From positions 31,548,213-31,612,212 of the forward strand of contig OZ234493.1 in assembly GCA_965153455.1 (NCBI GenBank): 64,000 nucleotides of DNA. The letters are read 5' to 3'. A program made the position numbers and the translations under genes. The notes under the pieces are model-generated. The model was given only the letters and a program-made list of their open reading frames with translations, did no database searches and had not been told where the DNA came from. The DNA comes from Sphagnum compactum. Its lineage: Eukaryota; Bryophyta; Sphagnopsida; Sphagnales. Shown in pieces: positions 51,842 to 64,000 of this stretch (position 1 is its first letter; each line of letters begins with the position of its first letter).

Positions 51842-52028
51842 CACTACAACAAAAGGTGTCCCCTGTACGCCAAGTGATTTCACTAGATTGTCCCCTGTAC
51901 GCCAAGTGATTTCACTAGATTTTGAGTGAATTCACTCATTGTAATGAACAGGGAACAGTGAAGAAGCAGTGAATTCACTAGTCTAGTGAACGGGGACTAG
52001 TGAACTGCACCCACATTTTGTAATAGTG
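51842..52028. mobile_element. CACTA-like miniature transposable element (non-autonomous)
   Basis: The left end CACTACAACAAAA and the right end TTTTGTAATAGTG (CACTATTACAAAA reversed) form imperfect 13-bp terminal inverted repeats of the plant CACTA (En/Spm) type. Inside are a 33-bp direct duplication containing CCCTGTACGCCAAGTGATTT, a 14-bp perfect palindrome GAGTGAATTCACTC (51924-51937), AGTGAATTCACT (51968-51979) and CACTAGTCTAGTG (51976-51988). Subterminal short repeats of this sort are where CACTA transposases bind. At 187 bp it has no coding capacity. Flanking triplets ATT and ATA are not an exact 3-bp target duplication, which lowers certainty. Confidence 0.6.
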
Positions 52029-54879
52029 ATACCTTTTGACCTTCAAAAACCCAATAACTTGCAAAGCAATATTTTGATCTTCAAGAGTTACTAGACCAAG
52101 AGTTCTAATGATTTGTACAAAACCATGATTTTTATGTTACTAACCATCATGTTTTTAAATGACTATATAATCAAGGTTCTAGATTAAATTAATAGTTTGA
52201 AATGATTAAATGTGTCCTTCATAACTAACATCAAAAGTAACAATTATAAATGAACGACTAAAAACTATAGCATTATAGTCAAATTAAACAATATGTTGGA
52301 CATGTGATAAATGTGAATATTCATGCAGACTTGTAGATGTTGATTAATACAAGGAACATGATTGAAATTAATCATGATTATAGTGTTATTTTTTAATGAC
52401 ATGGTAATCATAAAATGGAAATAAAAAATCATGTTCTCATTTTTGAAACTTCATTAAAAAAAAATGACAATAAAGGATAGTTTTCATGGTTTCAATATTA
52501 TACATAAATATTTAAATAAATAAATAATTTACAAGGGGAAACAGATGAATAAAAATGTAATGAGAAAATGGAATATTAATTTGAAATTTTCTACATTAAT
52601 TAATACTATAAAAAATCATAATAACTAACTAAATGTACATGCTAATCTTGGATTATTCAGATTCCATGATTCCAACTAGTATTTTATGATGAATCAATTG
52701 AATGCATATGTATCTCAAAAATAGCCCCAAACTAAACCATCTATTTAAAATTTATTTATTTATGATACAATGACATGAGTAAAATGGAAGAATATATATA
52801 TTTTTTAATATTTTAATTTATTAAAAGAAAATATAAATAATATACATGTGATTTAAATTTGAATATAAAAATAGCCAAAATTTTAATTAAATCTATGAAA
52901 TTAAAATAAAGTCCATTGTTATTGCAAAAAATCATAGCATTGAATTGATTTTTTTTATTTTCATCACAAAAATTGATATATGATTAAAAACATTAAAAAA
53001 ATTAATAACATAATTTCACAAGTGAATTTTTCTTTTATGATATTTTAAAGATGTAATTTTTAACAATAATTTTTTAATAATATGTGTCCTGGATCACCAA
53101 ATGTAAATTAATGTAATGTCTAAAACTTTTAAGTAAAAAAATTATAAAATTAAAATCAATGATGAAAGTAAAGAAACCAAATGTACATAAATAGTTAGAT
53201 TCAAAATTTGTAACTCAAGCAAAAAAACAATTACTGGAAGTTTTGAAATAGATGTTTAAGTTTTTGTTCACATTTTGAAATTGAAAGTAGTTACAAAGTT
53301 TAACGTGATTATGAGAGTACATTATTTTGACCTGAATAATTATAGATTATAACCCAACCAAAGATTTGAAACATTATATATGGATTTCTGAATTTATTAT
53401 TTAATTATTTGTTCACATTTTGAAACTAAGTTTTTTTTTAAATCAATATAACTGTGAAAGAAATTTTTTTTCTAAATAATTATATTACAGAAATTACATA
53501 TGAATTTTTGAAATGAATATTTTAAACTATCTTAATTGTTGTAAATTTTGAAATGGAAAAAAAATCACAAAGTTCCATACAAATGAAACTAAATAAATTA
53601 ATGTAGCTAAATAATATTTGAATATAAAACTCAATTCAAAATTTCAAACAATACATTTGAATTTGTTTGAATGAGTATTTAAAATAATTATAACTTACAC
53701 ATATTTTAAACTAAAGGAAATTACAAAGTTCAATGTAATAATGAACCTACCAAATCAATTAAATCAAATAGTGAAATTTTTAAATGATTTTTTTTTGTAC
53801 AAAAAGTGTTTTTATATCTTTTGTGATGTCATTTATGTCATCACATGAGGTGATGGCTTGGTGGTTAAGGCCTTGGAATGTCACCAAAGAAGTTGTGGGT
53901 TTAAACTTCACTTTGAACATGCATCATTAAAATAAAAATCCCAAGTTTGGGGATTCAATGACCAGTATGGTGTCAACCAACAATCTACCAATAATGTCAA
54001 CCTGAAAAAATAAAATTATGGACTTGAATCCCAAGTTGAAGGTGGCAACGTTTTGGATTCATCTATAATTCAAAAATAAATAGAAGTTAATAATGTCATT
54101 ATAAATATATGTAAATAAAAATTATTTCATCTGAAAGTCAAATTCGTAATGTCACGTCAACTAATAACCTTAATCATTTTAATCATTTCAAACAATCATC
54201 TTTAGTCATGTTAGTCATATAATTTTAGTCACGTTTGTGTAAAAAACAACTGGTCTATTTTGACTACATTCAATTTTGTCCATTGTTTGATGTGATTAAA
54301 ATTTTGATTAAACTTGGTCATAAAAACCAACGTAAAAGCTATAACTCTTTACTAATGAATTACAATCCAACATGTGAAAGCCTTGAAAAAGGAATAAATA
54401 ATCACAACCAATGTCCATGGGAAAGTTTTGCAAAAGCCAATAACTGACAAGGGCCTTAAACTCAACCAATTTTTTCATAAGTTCTACCCAATGTAACACA
54501 AGCTTCAAGCCCAACCACACCCCACATACATTTCACATAAACCCAAAAACACCCATTGCACAAAACACAACCAAAACCCATCATCCCTTGTTGGTGAACT
54601 CCACAACTAAACTTTACATGAACATGATGTAAATTTGAACAATGTAAATTGTCATTGACATTTGGAATTCCAACAACCTTAAAATAAACAACAACAAAAA
54701 TTTTCTAATCTAACATAATTGTCAAGTCTAATCATTGTCAAGTTCCAATTGTTCAAAATAATTTGATTCCTCAATTATTTTAATTTTCTTAATTTAACTA
54801 ATAAAATTTCAATTTTCATAAAGTTCGTCAAATTTGTATGTTGTTTATAATTTTGATGAAAATCATTATGCTACTTCTT
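52029..54879. other. Very AT-rich spacer, no gene seen
   Basis: Almost entirely A/T-dominated sequence with no open frame worth reporting. The only structured item is the tRNA-like A-box/B-box pair at 53854-53908. Confidence 0.6.
53840..53945 (+). other. tRNA-like pol III promoter: SINE head or tRNA pseudogene
   Basis: TGGCTTGGTGG (53854-53864), followed by TTAAGGCC, resembles a tRNA A-box. GGTTTAAACTT (53898-53908) matches the B-box consensus at 9 of 11 positions. The 44-bp spacing is within the normal range. The sequence does not fold into a full cloverleaf, which favours a tRNA-derived SINE or a decayed tRNA over a working gene. Confidence 0.4.
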
Positions 54880-57132
54880 CACCACAATGATGGTGTGATC
54901 TAAGTTCTCCACTTGTAACTTGCAACATCTTACAGTTGTCAACACACCAACAAGTCTAAACACATACTTAATTTGTGATTTCAAAATTCCCAAGATTTAT
55001 TTGGCAAAGAAACCAATGTTTAGGAATTGAGTTTCATGATTGCACCACCAAAGTAGGGGATCAACACATGCAACAAGAGTTACAAATAACCTCTTAAACA
55101 AATATAGTTCCCCAATAAGAAATGCATGCAAAGATTTTTCAATAAATGCGCCAACACCAAAGATGTCATTGTTTTCTTTAAAAGTCAATGAAGGGTGAAA
55201 GCACATTACATTGTCCATAAAATGTTGTCATAAGGCAGTTTTTGCAAGATTTTGGGATTTGTAATTCGCCATGTGATTACATATACTCAATTAAAATGAA
55301 AAAGGGCTCAACACTACAATGTTATATATAATATAATCACATTGTATGAATTTCATGGATAGTTTTATAATAGCCATAACATAATGGACTTTCAAAAGAA
55401 TACCCAAAAACCTATAATAGTCCATAATTAATGAATATGGACTCCATGCACCTTCATATAATGTTTTTTAATGAGTAAAAGATTCAATGATAATATGATG
55501 TGATAACATTAATACCAAGGACTTTTTGAAAGGATTTTGATGATCAAAATTTTTTATGTACCTTGAATTATGGTTTTTTTTTCTTAAGTCCTTTATTTAA
55601 TGAAAGTACTAGTTTAGAAGCTCATCTTTCAAATTTAAGTTCTCCATAAGGTAAACTAAGGTTAACTTTTTATGTATAATAAATATCTAATGATAACTTG
55701 TAAAATGACACGTGTGATTCAAGGTATCTTAGTTTCACACTACCTTCTCAATGTTAATTTATGTAAGTATGGACTTCCAGATGTGCTTAAAAGTGTTAGA
55801 CCTTAATGTGCACTGTGAAACCAACAATTAAACCATCAATTTTTGTTACACATGCTTGGATAATAAGGTTTAGTATTAAAAAAATTATCATCAGAACAAG
55901 GATTACTACATTTGCATCATGCTTAAAAAACAAGATGATACAAACTTTACATCCCACATAATCATCCATACCCCGCAAAGACTTGCAACAAAGATTTAGC
56001 ATAATGGTGAACACATTGTGAACATGATACAAATCAAAAACTTTCAAGAATTAAAGAAAAGGTTTGATCACCTTAACAATTTTAGCTCACATGTTATTTT
56101 GAAAATTGAAGACCTTGGCATCAAAAACAACACTCCCATCAATAACCATGTCCCATCTCAACTTCCAAAATCAATGTCAAATTGATAAATGTAGTGAGAA
56201 CATTAGATAATAACCAATGACCTCTTGGTTGGTTCTTACATAAGCAATGACAACAAGGTTCAAAACACTTGTGGATGCTTTTGCAATTAACCATACCTCA
56301 ACCTTAAGAACTCATTGCTTCAAAGTAATTGTGACCAAGACATCTACTTCTATAAAAATATTAAAGGTTCAAAGGATGATAATCAATAATGGAATGTTGT
56401 GTTGTCACCATAGATGTCATGTTATTGTTTTCATCTTTCACAAAAATAATCACACAATGCATCAAATCATACTTTTCAAATAAAGTTTGCAACTACTTAA
56501 CCATGGAAAATTTCATGGTTTCATGAACTTCAAATAAACCAATAGTAATATGCATAATTCAAAGTATTAATTACTAGGGAAAATGTATTCACAACACCTT
56601 TGGAGATCCATAAATCAAAATTAGCAAACATAGTTATTGTAGATGCAAGGTGTAACAACAAATGTAATTTCATGGTTTTTATGACCATTGCATCTTTTCC
56701 ACCAAAATAGGAACAAAAAAGAAAGACAACACAAAGGCATTATCATAACACTAACATGTGCATCCAAATATGTTCAGAATTTGAAAAGGCCTTGTATCCC
56801 TTACAAATACACAACAATACATCTTCAACAAATTGTTGTTTTGCTTCATCACCTATTTTGTAAAGAATTTTGCCACCAAAAAATGCCATGATTACACACC
56901 TAGTTAGCCTATACTACTTTTTCTTTGATTGTTGACTATGATTTACCTCAACAATTTTATGGGCAATGACCAACCTTCTTTGGGCAACCAATTTTGGATG
57001 TGTAGATTCAATGTGAGTCTTCATAAAAGTGATTCTATTAAACTTGTTGTGTTTAATAAAACCTTTTTGTAAAAGAGTAGATTGTTGGCACAAAACATTA
57101 ATACTTGCTTGCTTTATTCTACAATAATACAT
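54880..57132 (-). pseudogene. Decayed hAT-superfamily transposase
   Basis: Protein fragments fall in transposase order along the minus strand: 57132-56914 (HIESTHPKLVAQRRLV), 56889-56750 (AFFGGKILYKIGDEAKQQF, then FSNSEHIWMHMLVL), 56630-56583 (FANFDLWISKGVVNTF), 56543-56363 (GLFEVHET, then LFEKYDLMHCVIIFVKDE), 56091-55796 (FLKVFDLYHVHNVFTIML, then KSLR), 55218-54997 (IFGVGAFIEKSLHAFLIGEL, then DPLLWW) and 54996-54891 (SQIK.VF, LVGVLTTVRCCKLQVENLD). The last two form the hAT C-terminal dimerisation region. Stop codons and frame changes separate the pieces, so no protein is made. A stretch of about 570 bp at 55219-55795 matches nothing in the family and may be an insertion. Terminal repeats were not found. 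The family assignment rests on remembered motifs. Confidence 0.75.
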
Positions 57133-60100
57133 TGTAACATCTACATGTTTTCAAAATCCATAGGTAAGTTATCAAATCCAAAAAAAAACCCATAGCAAAT
57201 CAAGCTTTGACCATGTGGCTTCCAAGCTACAACTTGAACTTATATAATCACAAGTAACATATGCATGCTCTCAACATTTGACAAGTTGCCATGCACATTA
57301 TAAATTGTTGGAATTCCAACAAATTTTTCAACCCCACCAACACCTTCACCCATAACATCGGACATGACCTAACACTTAGTCACAACAATGTTCAAACAAA
57401 ACATAAAATTACAACAAAAAATTGTAGCGATAAGTGAAGCTAAGTTTATTTAGCAAAGATCCATGAGCACATGGAAAATCTATGTTTTCAAATTGCTAAA
57501 CAAAAATATATACAAAACAACAAGGACAAATTGGGCAAAGAAAAAGCTTACATTGCAAAAGGAGACCAAAATGAAAATGCACCTTTGTAGAACATGAAGA
57601 CTCGACAACAAACTTGTGTAAAATGCACAATTGTTGAAATGTGCAAAGGTCAAAAATTGCAAATGCCAAAAACTTGTGATGTTCAAGCTCCATGTGTGAA
57701 GTGTGAAGACCAAAAATGCAACAATGCTTAAGGTTGACTCAAAAACACCTTTCCCAAAGACAAATAAACAAAAAATTGACTTGAACTCCAAACTCAAAAC
57801 TCAAGAATGCCTTTCCCAAAAACAAAAAAACCAAAAATTGACTTGAATTCTAGACTCAAAGTTTTGAAAAATGCCTCTTCCAAAAAACAAAGAAACCACA
57901 AATCAAGCAACTAATTTTTTGGAAAGGGAAAAGTTACAAAAGCACCACTAATCCATGGATGAAAAAAGGTTTGTACTTATGACAATGAGTGAAGCAACTC
58001 AAGCTTCACCTTCATCATTGCTTGGAAAAAGACACAAATTCTTTAACCTAAAACCCCATACCCTAATGGGAAGCTCCATATTTAGAATCTAAACCAATTA
58101 AACCCTTCAATGTGCATATGCATATCAAGTATATTAAACCTACCTTTAATGGATATGAATACCCATTTATCCATATTCGGGGCCCTAGTAACTATAATAG
58201 ACAAATATGAACAACAATAGTTGCATCTAACCTCCAAATATGCATAACTAATGGTTATTGGTCAAAGTCACCTTTGTTGGATACACATGACCTTAGATAT
58301 TGAAAAAACCACAAAATCAAGATATGGATCTATGCATATCCAACTATTATCTAAATTAATATCTAGATTTCTTCACATTATTGGTCAACATTGATATATA
58401 TTTGCTTTATATTACTACTAATACCAAGTTTACACCTACAATATACGAGGCACAAAGCATCCAATACTAGTACTTGCAAACTATGAAAAGCAAACGAAAC
58501 AAAATAACTAATGCCAAAATCAATCTTGTATGTTCAAAAATTGACACTAGTACATTAACATTGGTTAATATGTATTTAACCACCATAGTTGGCTATGGGG
58601 TAAGAACACAACAAAAAAACATTTCATGTCCACACACCATCCATCTTGCAAGGTGCATTGGTGGGTGATGGTTTAGTTTGGCCAACAAATCCATCCCTTC
58701 TATTTATTTGGGTGTGATTTTCTTTGGGCATTTGACTAGGTCAAGCTTTCAAATTTGATGGATTCAAGCTTTTCTTCCCACATTGCTAGGTTTAATTCAT
58801 TTTCATATTCTTTTTTATCTATATATATATATTTTAAATTCTTTCCATACGTGGTGTTTTCTTTTTAATTCCAAATCCTGAGTGCCTATTTATTTACCAT
58901 ATCAGTTAAGTCTCCGCATTACCAAATCAATGAAATTTTGTTCGGATTATCAAATTAATAATTTTTTGGGTTTATTTTTAAAGTAGCGTGTTACAAAAAT
59001 AAAGGTTTAATTTTCTGAAAGGATAACATTTATGTGAATTATTAGGATTCATGAGTTCACAAGCACAAAATTGTAGTAAAGTTGCCCCATTTGAATTGCA
59101 TACATGGGGGATTTTTGAAGGGCATTGCCAACCTTTTGTGTGATGGATCCTTTTTATTTTATTTATTTATTTATTTATTGGTTGGATATGTGAATCATAA
59201 AATTGCATCTCATTTCATACATTTCTATTTTTTTTATAAATGACCAATTGACCATAAAAATGAAAAAAAAGACAAACTTTGTAATACGATCTAGTGCAAA
59301 AACGTTTGTGACAAATGTCAAAAGTTGCACAATATATACACTTCTACTTGGAAAAACCCACAATTTAAAAAACATCAAGAGTATTCTACACATTATAAAT
59401 TATTTTTCCAAAAATTCTTTACCATCAAAAGGTTCAAAACCTTTATATTGTGATGGGCCTTTGTTGATTGCAAATAAGTAAAAAGTTTCAAAACTTTGGA
59501 ACATTCCCAAGAAAACATTTAATTTACTTCTTCACATGGTTGACCTATGAAGGGATAAAAAAAAGTAAAACTTTCGCCGAAGGAAAAAGTGGGTATTAAA
59601 ATAAGGTGAAATCATTAAGAACAATTCATGAGGGACAATGGGGAATTATGGGACAATTGGGAAAATAAAAAACATCAGCAAAGCATATGGGATAAATAAC
59701 ATGTGTGAAAGGCACTTGGGACTTCTAAGAGTAACATAAGTAACATTTGGCAAAATGGATGGGATAAAATTAAGAAAATACATTAGGAACTAGGAGCTCC
59801 TCATGCAATGACTATGCATTTCATGACAAGTTCAAAGTTCAAACTAAAAATTAAACACTTACCTTAAGAACTTATGATTAAGAACATATGCACTTCTATG
59901 AAATACGCCCATTCATCATAAGCACACATAGTACTCCAAAGGTCACTCACACATGTCGTCAAGTTTGAGTCAAAATTGTATGCCCAAATCTTACACCAAT
60001 GTGTAATTTCTTCCCTAGCCAATAAATGGGAACATTGTTAAAAACTTTAATGAAATGGCTTTATTGAGATCACTTGATTAGAACAAAACCCTAAACTCAA

Positions 60101-63100
60101 ATCATCTTCATGTTCCTAAGTGGAACTCGGTCCATTATATAATACGTAATGACCTTGCTAGGATTTTGCAATGTATTAGGTGGGTGCCTTCAATCCATAA
60201 GATTCCCTCTTAACAGAGGAGGTCATCTTACAATTATAGGCGTGTTTTTACATTTTCATAAGGGCTCATTGTTTTTTCTTTGCACTTTAGATATCCATGA
60301 AGCTCTCATTATGCACCGTAGGACCTTTAGATGGGATGGGTTGTTACCATAATTCAATGTTGCCTCATGTGGGTGCTTTATTTTTGGTGATGCCCTTGTC
60401 TACACACCTTATTTATCACATAACTTTACTTGAACCTATCTTTCTCAACTAGGATTTAGCTTTCAACTTCTTTCAACATCAATGAATGATCAATTTCTAA
60501 GTTCTTAAAGCATCTCCAACAAATATGTAATAAATTAACACTACATTAGTGTAGTAGAACACCAACCCAATGACCTCATTAATTTGGTTACCATATGATG
60601 TCAACAAAGCCCCAACAATTGTTTATAGTTGTCTACAACAAATTTAGAAAAAAAAATTTAATGTTCATTGGCATCTTTCCCATGGATGTTTGCAGAAAGA
60701 ATAAGTTGTTTTCCCCATGGACCTTGTAAACACATAATAGCATAATAGTTTCTACAAAGATTTCATGCAAATTTATGTGGAGATTTGCACACCCATATTA
60801 GCTTTGAAAATGCACAAGCATGAAGGTGACAATTATTCCAACAAATACAAGATCACATGAATGATGAGGAAGGCGAAGAATTGTTTCTTGTTGGAGTTGT
60901 GGAAATGTTTGCATTCAACCAAGTGGAAGGTCCTTGAAGACATGCAATTTTGCTCCTAAGAGATTGGAAAATTGGCTAAGAGGATGGTAGTAAAGTCATG
61001 AATGACTTTTAAAAATTACTTTGCACCTTCATTGGTGTTTAAAGAAGGTTTTTTAGGCATCAATATAAGATGAGGTGTACATTGTTCTTATGAATTATGG
61101 CTAACGTTTGTGAGTACAATGTTTTCTTTGTGTAATGGCTAAATTGTATAGGGAAACTTGGATTGTTTTCAATCCAAGATTGCACAATTGCATTGTGACA
61201 ACTTACATATATGGAATATAAACTAATTTTATAAATGGGTACCACTGGCTTAGTGAAAGCACTACAATGGAATGCCTCAAATATTTCATTTCAACAAGTA
61301 TCCTCACTAAAATTGTTGTTTTCATTGAGGGCAAACACATTTTCATAGTTGTCACAAAACTTTGACAGCACCCCATTTTGTCTCCAAGCTTTTAAACAAA
61401 TGCTTTCCACCACAAGTAAGGTGATTTTTGTTGTAATGTGTTGTAATTCGTTCCCCAAAATGTTTGATTCTTCTAGCCATTGCTTATGACAAGATCCTAT
61501 GACATGCAAAGAACTGACCTATGTAATTGCTTTTCATCCTCTACCACATTTTTTATTTTTTTTATCTTTTTTTTTTGGTTGCTATTGTTGTTATAATGGG
61601 TTCTTGTGTTGCCATAGCTACAACCAACAAAACCTCACATGAAACTCACAAGAGATAGTTAGAAACATGGTCAACATCAATTACCTACTTTTATCTAAAG
61701 TTCTCCAAAGCCTAGAATGCTTCACCGAATTATGGAACTTAACACTAAATTTCTCAATACCTTCAACTTATGTGTAGATCATGATGCCCATTAAGGTGTG
61801 CTCATGATCCCATATTTTCTAACAACACTACATATTGGAGATGCTTTTATATATGTTATTAGTTTGTTTTTGCTAAGTTATTTTTTCAACTAAGAGCCTA
61901 AGAGTTAGGAAACACTTAGTTTGCCAACTAAGCATCATTATAAAAGCCCTTTAGTTTATTGAGTTTATTAACCCAAAAATATATATTCAATGAATGTCTC
62001 GTCTTTGAGGGTCTCAAAAGAGTTTTTTTTTTTTCAATTGGGAAAGTGAGATATAAATTTCCTTGGACACCCAAAATTGTTTGTTCCCAACATTATTGGT
62101 TGTTAGGGTTGCCAAAAGCTCGGATACAAAAATGAGGCAAACCAAAATGCCATGAAATCATAATAATCGGATGCAAAGTAGGCCAATACTTTGGAAAAAA
62201 GCTTGGATGGTATGGTTGTTGTGGAATAGGGGTATTTTTTTTCTCTTATTACTATGCCCACCAATCATGTGTATGTATACATTTTGTTTCTACTATGTTC
62301 ATCCTCCAAATCAAATTTGAACACATGATTATTTTCACGGTGAGACATCATCAAACCTACCATCCCAATGAAGGTGTGCAACCGTTAATCCTATATATAT
62401 ATGGAGCCACTCCTTATGTTTTTTTTGCCTAGCAATTGTTTTTATGGAGGGAATCATCTCTTACATACAAGGAGTGTGAAAAACACAAGTATGCAAAACA
62501 AAGGTAGATGGGAAGTGTGCATGGGGGCCAAGGTGCAAGTGACAACAAACAAACAACAATTCATTATTGTATGTGGCAATAGTGCACTCTTGGGCAAGAA
62601 ACCAAAAAACAACACACACACACACAACCCCACAACCCCCTCCCCTACCCCGCTAAAAAAAAAGTTAAAAAAAAAAACTTGATGGGTCATGCTTAGCCCT
62701 CTCATTGGTTGCATGAAAATCCTACTCTTAAAAGAATTTGTCACCATTTTTCACCTAGGTTAATAGGTACCCCAATTCATGATTGGGCTACCCTAAACCG
62801 TAAACCCTAAACCCTTATTCAAAAACCCCACCAAGAAACTTGTGATGAAGATGTGAAGTGGGAAAGTCATGAAGAAAATGTTTTCAATATGACAATGGGA
62901 ACTTCACGATCTCCCTAAAAGTCACATGACTCTTGAGGAATTTCAAACATCCACAAGATCCAAAAACTATTTAATTGAAAGAGGGAATAATTATGTTCAA
63001 ATACAAATAATCACAAAGTTGTTGCAATTTTTTTTGAAAGGGTTTAGTTATAAAATTATGGGTTAAATATCATATAAAATTTTTATCGTAATTATATAAC

Positions 63101-63330
63101 CCTTAAAGATTAATCATTAGAGATTCACCGACAATTTATAATAGTATATGCATATTATAAAACTATTATTACGCATTAAAAGTTATATTATTTGCATTAT
63201 TTATTATACTTAATGTTGTCAAAATCCCTTTTTTGGGGATGTCCTTGGGACCTTGAGGAGGTCCCTAATAAGATGTACCTGGTAACTTTTAGGTTCAAGA
63301 AGGGAGATATTGTGTTTGGGGGACATCCCT
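57133..63330. other. AT-rich intergenic spacer, no gene seen
   Basis: A degenerate repeat of about 61 bp with core CCTTTCCCAAA.AC.AA runs from about 57740 to 57900. Open frames up to about 105 codons (for example 57480-57797 minus and 61060-61509 minus) have no recognised motif. A telomere-like patch lies at 62791-62817. Nothing else could be supported. Confidence 0.55.
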
Positions 63331-63339
63331 CTAGGGTCA

Positions 63340-63800
63340 AGGCATGCCTAAGATGACGAGGAATAGCGAGCAATGGCAGACACATGTTGAGATTGATGGA
63401 ACCATGTCAAGGAATGACGGATTGATGACGGGGAATGGCGAGCAATGGCGGACACATGTGGAGAATGATGGAACCATGATGTTGAAGAATGATGGATGGA
63501 TGGATGACGGGGAATGGTGAGCAATGGTGGACACATGTTGAGAATGATGGAACCATGTCAAGGAGTGATGGATCGATGACGAAGAATGGCAAGCAATGGC
63601 GGACACATGTTGAGAATGATGGAACCATGTCAAGGAATGATGGATCGGATTACGGGGAATGGTGAGCAATGGCATACACATTGTTGAGAATGATGGAACC
63701 ATGTTGAGGAATGATGGATCGATGACGGAGAATGGCGAGCAATGGTAGACACATGTTGAGAATGATGGAACCATGTCAAGGAATGATGGATCCATGCCAA
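63340..63800. repeat. Six-copy array with a unit of about 72 bp
   Basis: The word CACATGT (CACATTGT once) occurs at 63381, 63453, 63532, 63604, 63677 and 63750, so spacings are 72, 79, 72, 73 and 73. Units contain GAATGATGGAACCATGT, AAGGAATGATGGAT and GAATGGCGAGCAATGG. A 212-codon minus-strand frame (63337-63975) reads through the array in shifting repeat peptides; I treat it as a by-product. Confidence 0.92.
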
Positions 63801-64000
63801 GGAGATGGTGGAAATATGTCGAGCAATGGCAAGAATGCAAAGCAAAGTTGGGGGATGATGGGAGTTCAGAAGGGACGTCAAGGGACGGTGGGGGAATATA
63901 TCTTGTTTTTCCCCAACATGGGCCTCTTGTTCCTCGACATGTGTCTTCACAAACAATGGGTTGAATGGTGAACATGGTTCGCCTATGTATGTTGGCAAGG

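Noticed and set aside
57480-57797. 105-codon hydrophobic minus-strand frame
   Set aside because: Phe/Leu-rich translation of an A-rich repeat region. No signal, motif or context links it to the hAT remnant.
61060-61509. Two minus-strand frames (61 and 72 codons) that could be pieces of one protein
   Set aside because: Fragments look protein-like but match no family I know. The link to the hAT remnant could not be supported.
63337-63975. 212-codon minus-strand frame with repeated SFSTCV-type peptides
   Set aside because: It is generated by the 72-bp tandem array and lacks gene context; reported only as a repeat-derived frame.

Overview
The window is nuclear DNA of a land plant. The evidence is intron-split genes with GT..AG junctions, plant-type protein families (a GARP tethering subunit, RPA32, an LRR receptor-like protein, a USP-domain receptor-like cytoplasmic kinase), interspersed AAACCCT telomere-like words, and many microsatellites and minisatellites in very AT-rich spacers. 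Introns are short, mostly about 60 to 600 bp. Together with the flavour of the proteins and of a decayed hAT transposase, this makes a non-seed plant such as a moss my best guess, but that is only a guess.

Four genes could be rebuilt exon by exon, with reading frame conserved across every junction except where noted. (1) 1..6539, minus: VPS54, the endosome-to-TGN tethering subunit; 895 codons lie in the window and the C-terminus runs off the left edge. (2) 23438..26939, minus: the 32-kDa subunit of replication protein A (RPA2), complete, about 285 aa in 10 exons. (3) 32541..35878, plus: a complete LRR receptor-like protein of about 832 aa whose catalytic loop is HFN instead of HRD, so it is probably a pseudokinase. 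(4) 37367..43518, minus: a complete 985-aa cytoplasmic kinase with an N-terminal USP domain, a long low-complexity linker and an intact kinase domain, in 11 exons. Genes 3 and 4 converge, with about 1.5 kb between their stops.

The rest (about 7.9-23.4 kb, 28.2-31.9 kb and 44-64 kb) has no gene I can support. It holds AT-rich spacer, several tandem arrays (units of about 46, 48-53, 72, 96 and 147 bp, plus a 144-158 bp family just upstream of RPA2), strong perfect inverted repeats (14.72, 49.27 and 50.89 kb), a 187-bp CACTA-like miniature element at 51842..52028, a tRNA-like A-box/B-box pair at 53.85 kb, and a badly decayed hAT transposase on the minus strand at 54.9-57.1 kb.

The genes do not form an operon or an evident pathway. 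They are housekeeping (VPS54, RPA2) and signalling (LRR protein, USP kinase) loci. I found no convincing new multi-gene system. The most interesting items are the pseudokinase, the RPA2-promoter repeat family, the dyad-bearing 96-bp array, the CACTA-like miniature element and the clustered perfect palindromes.
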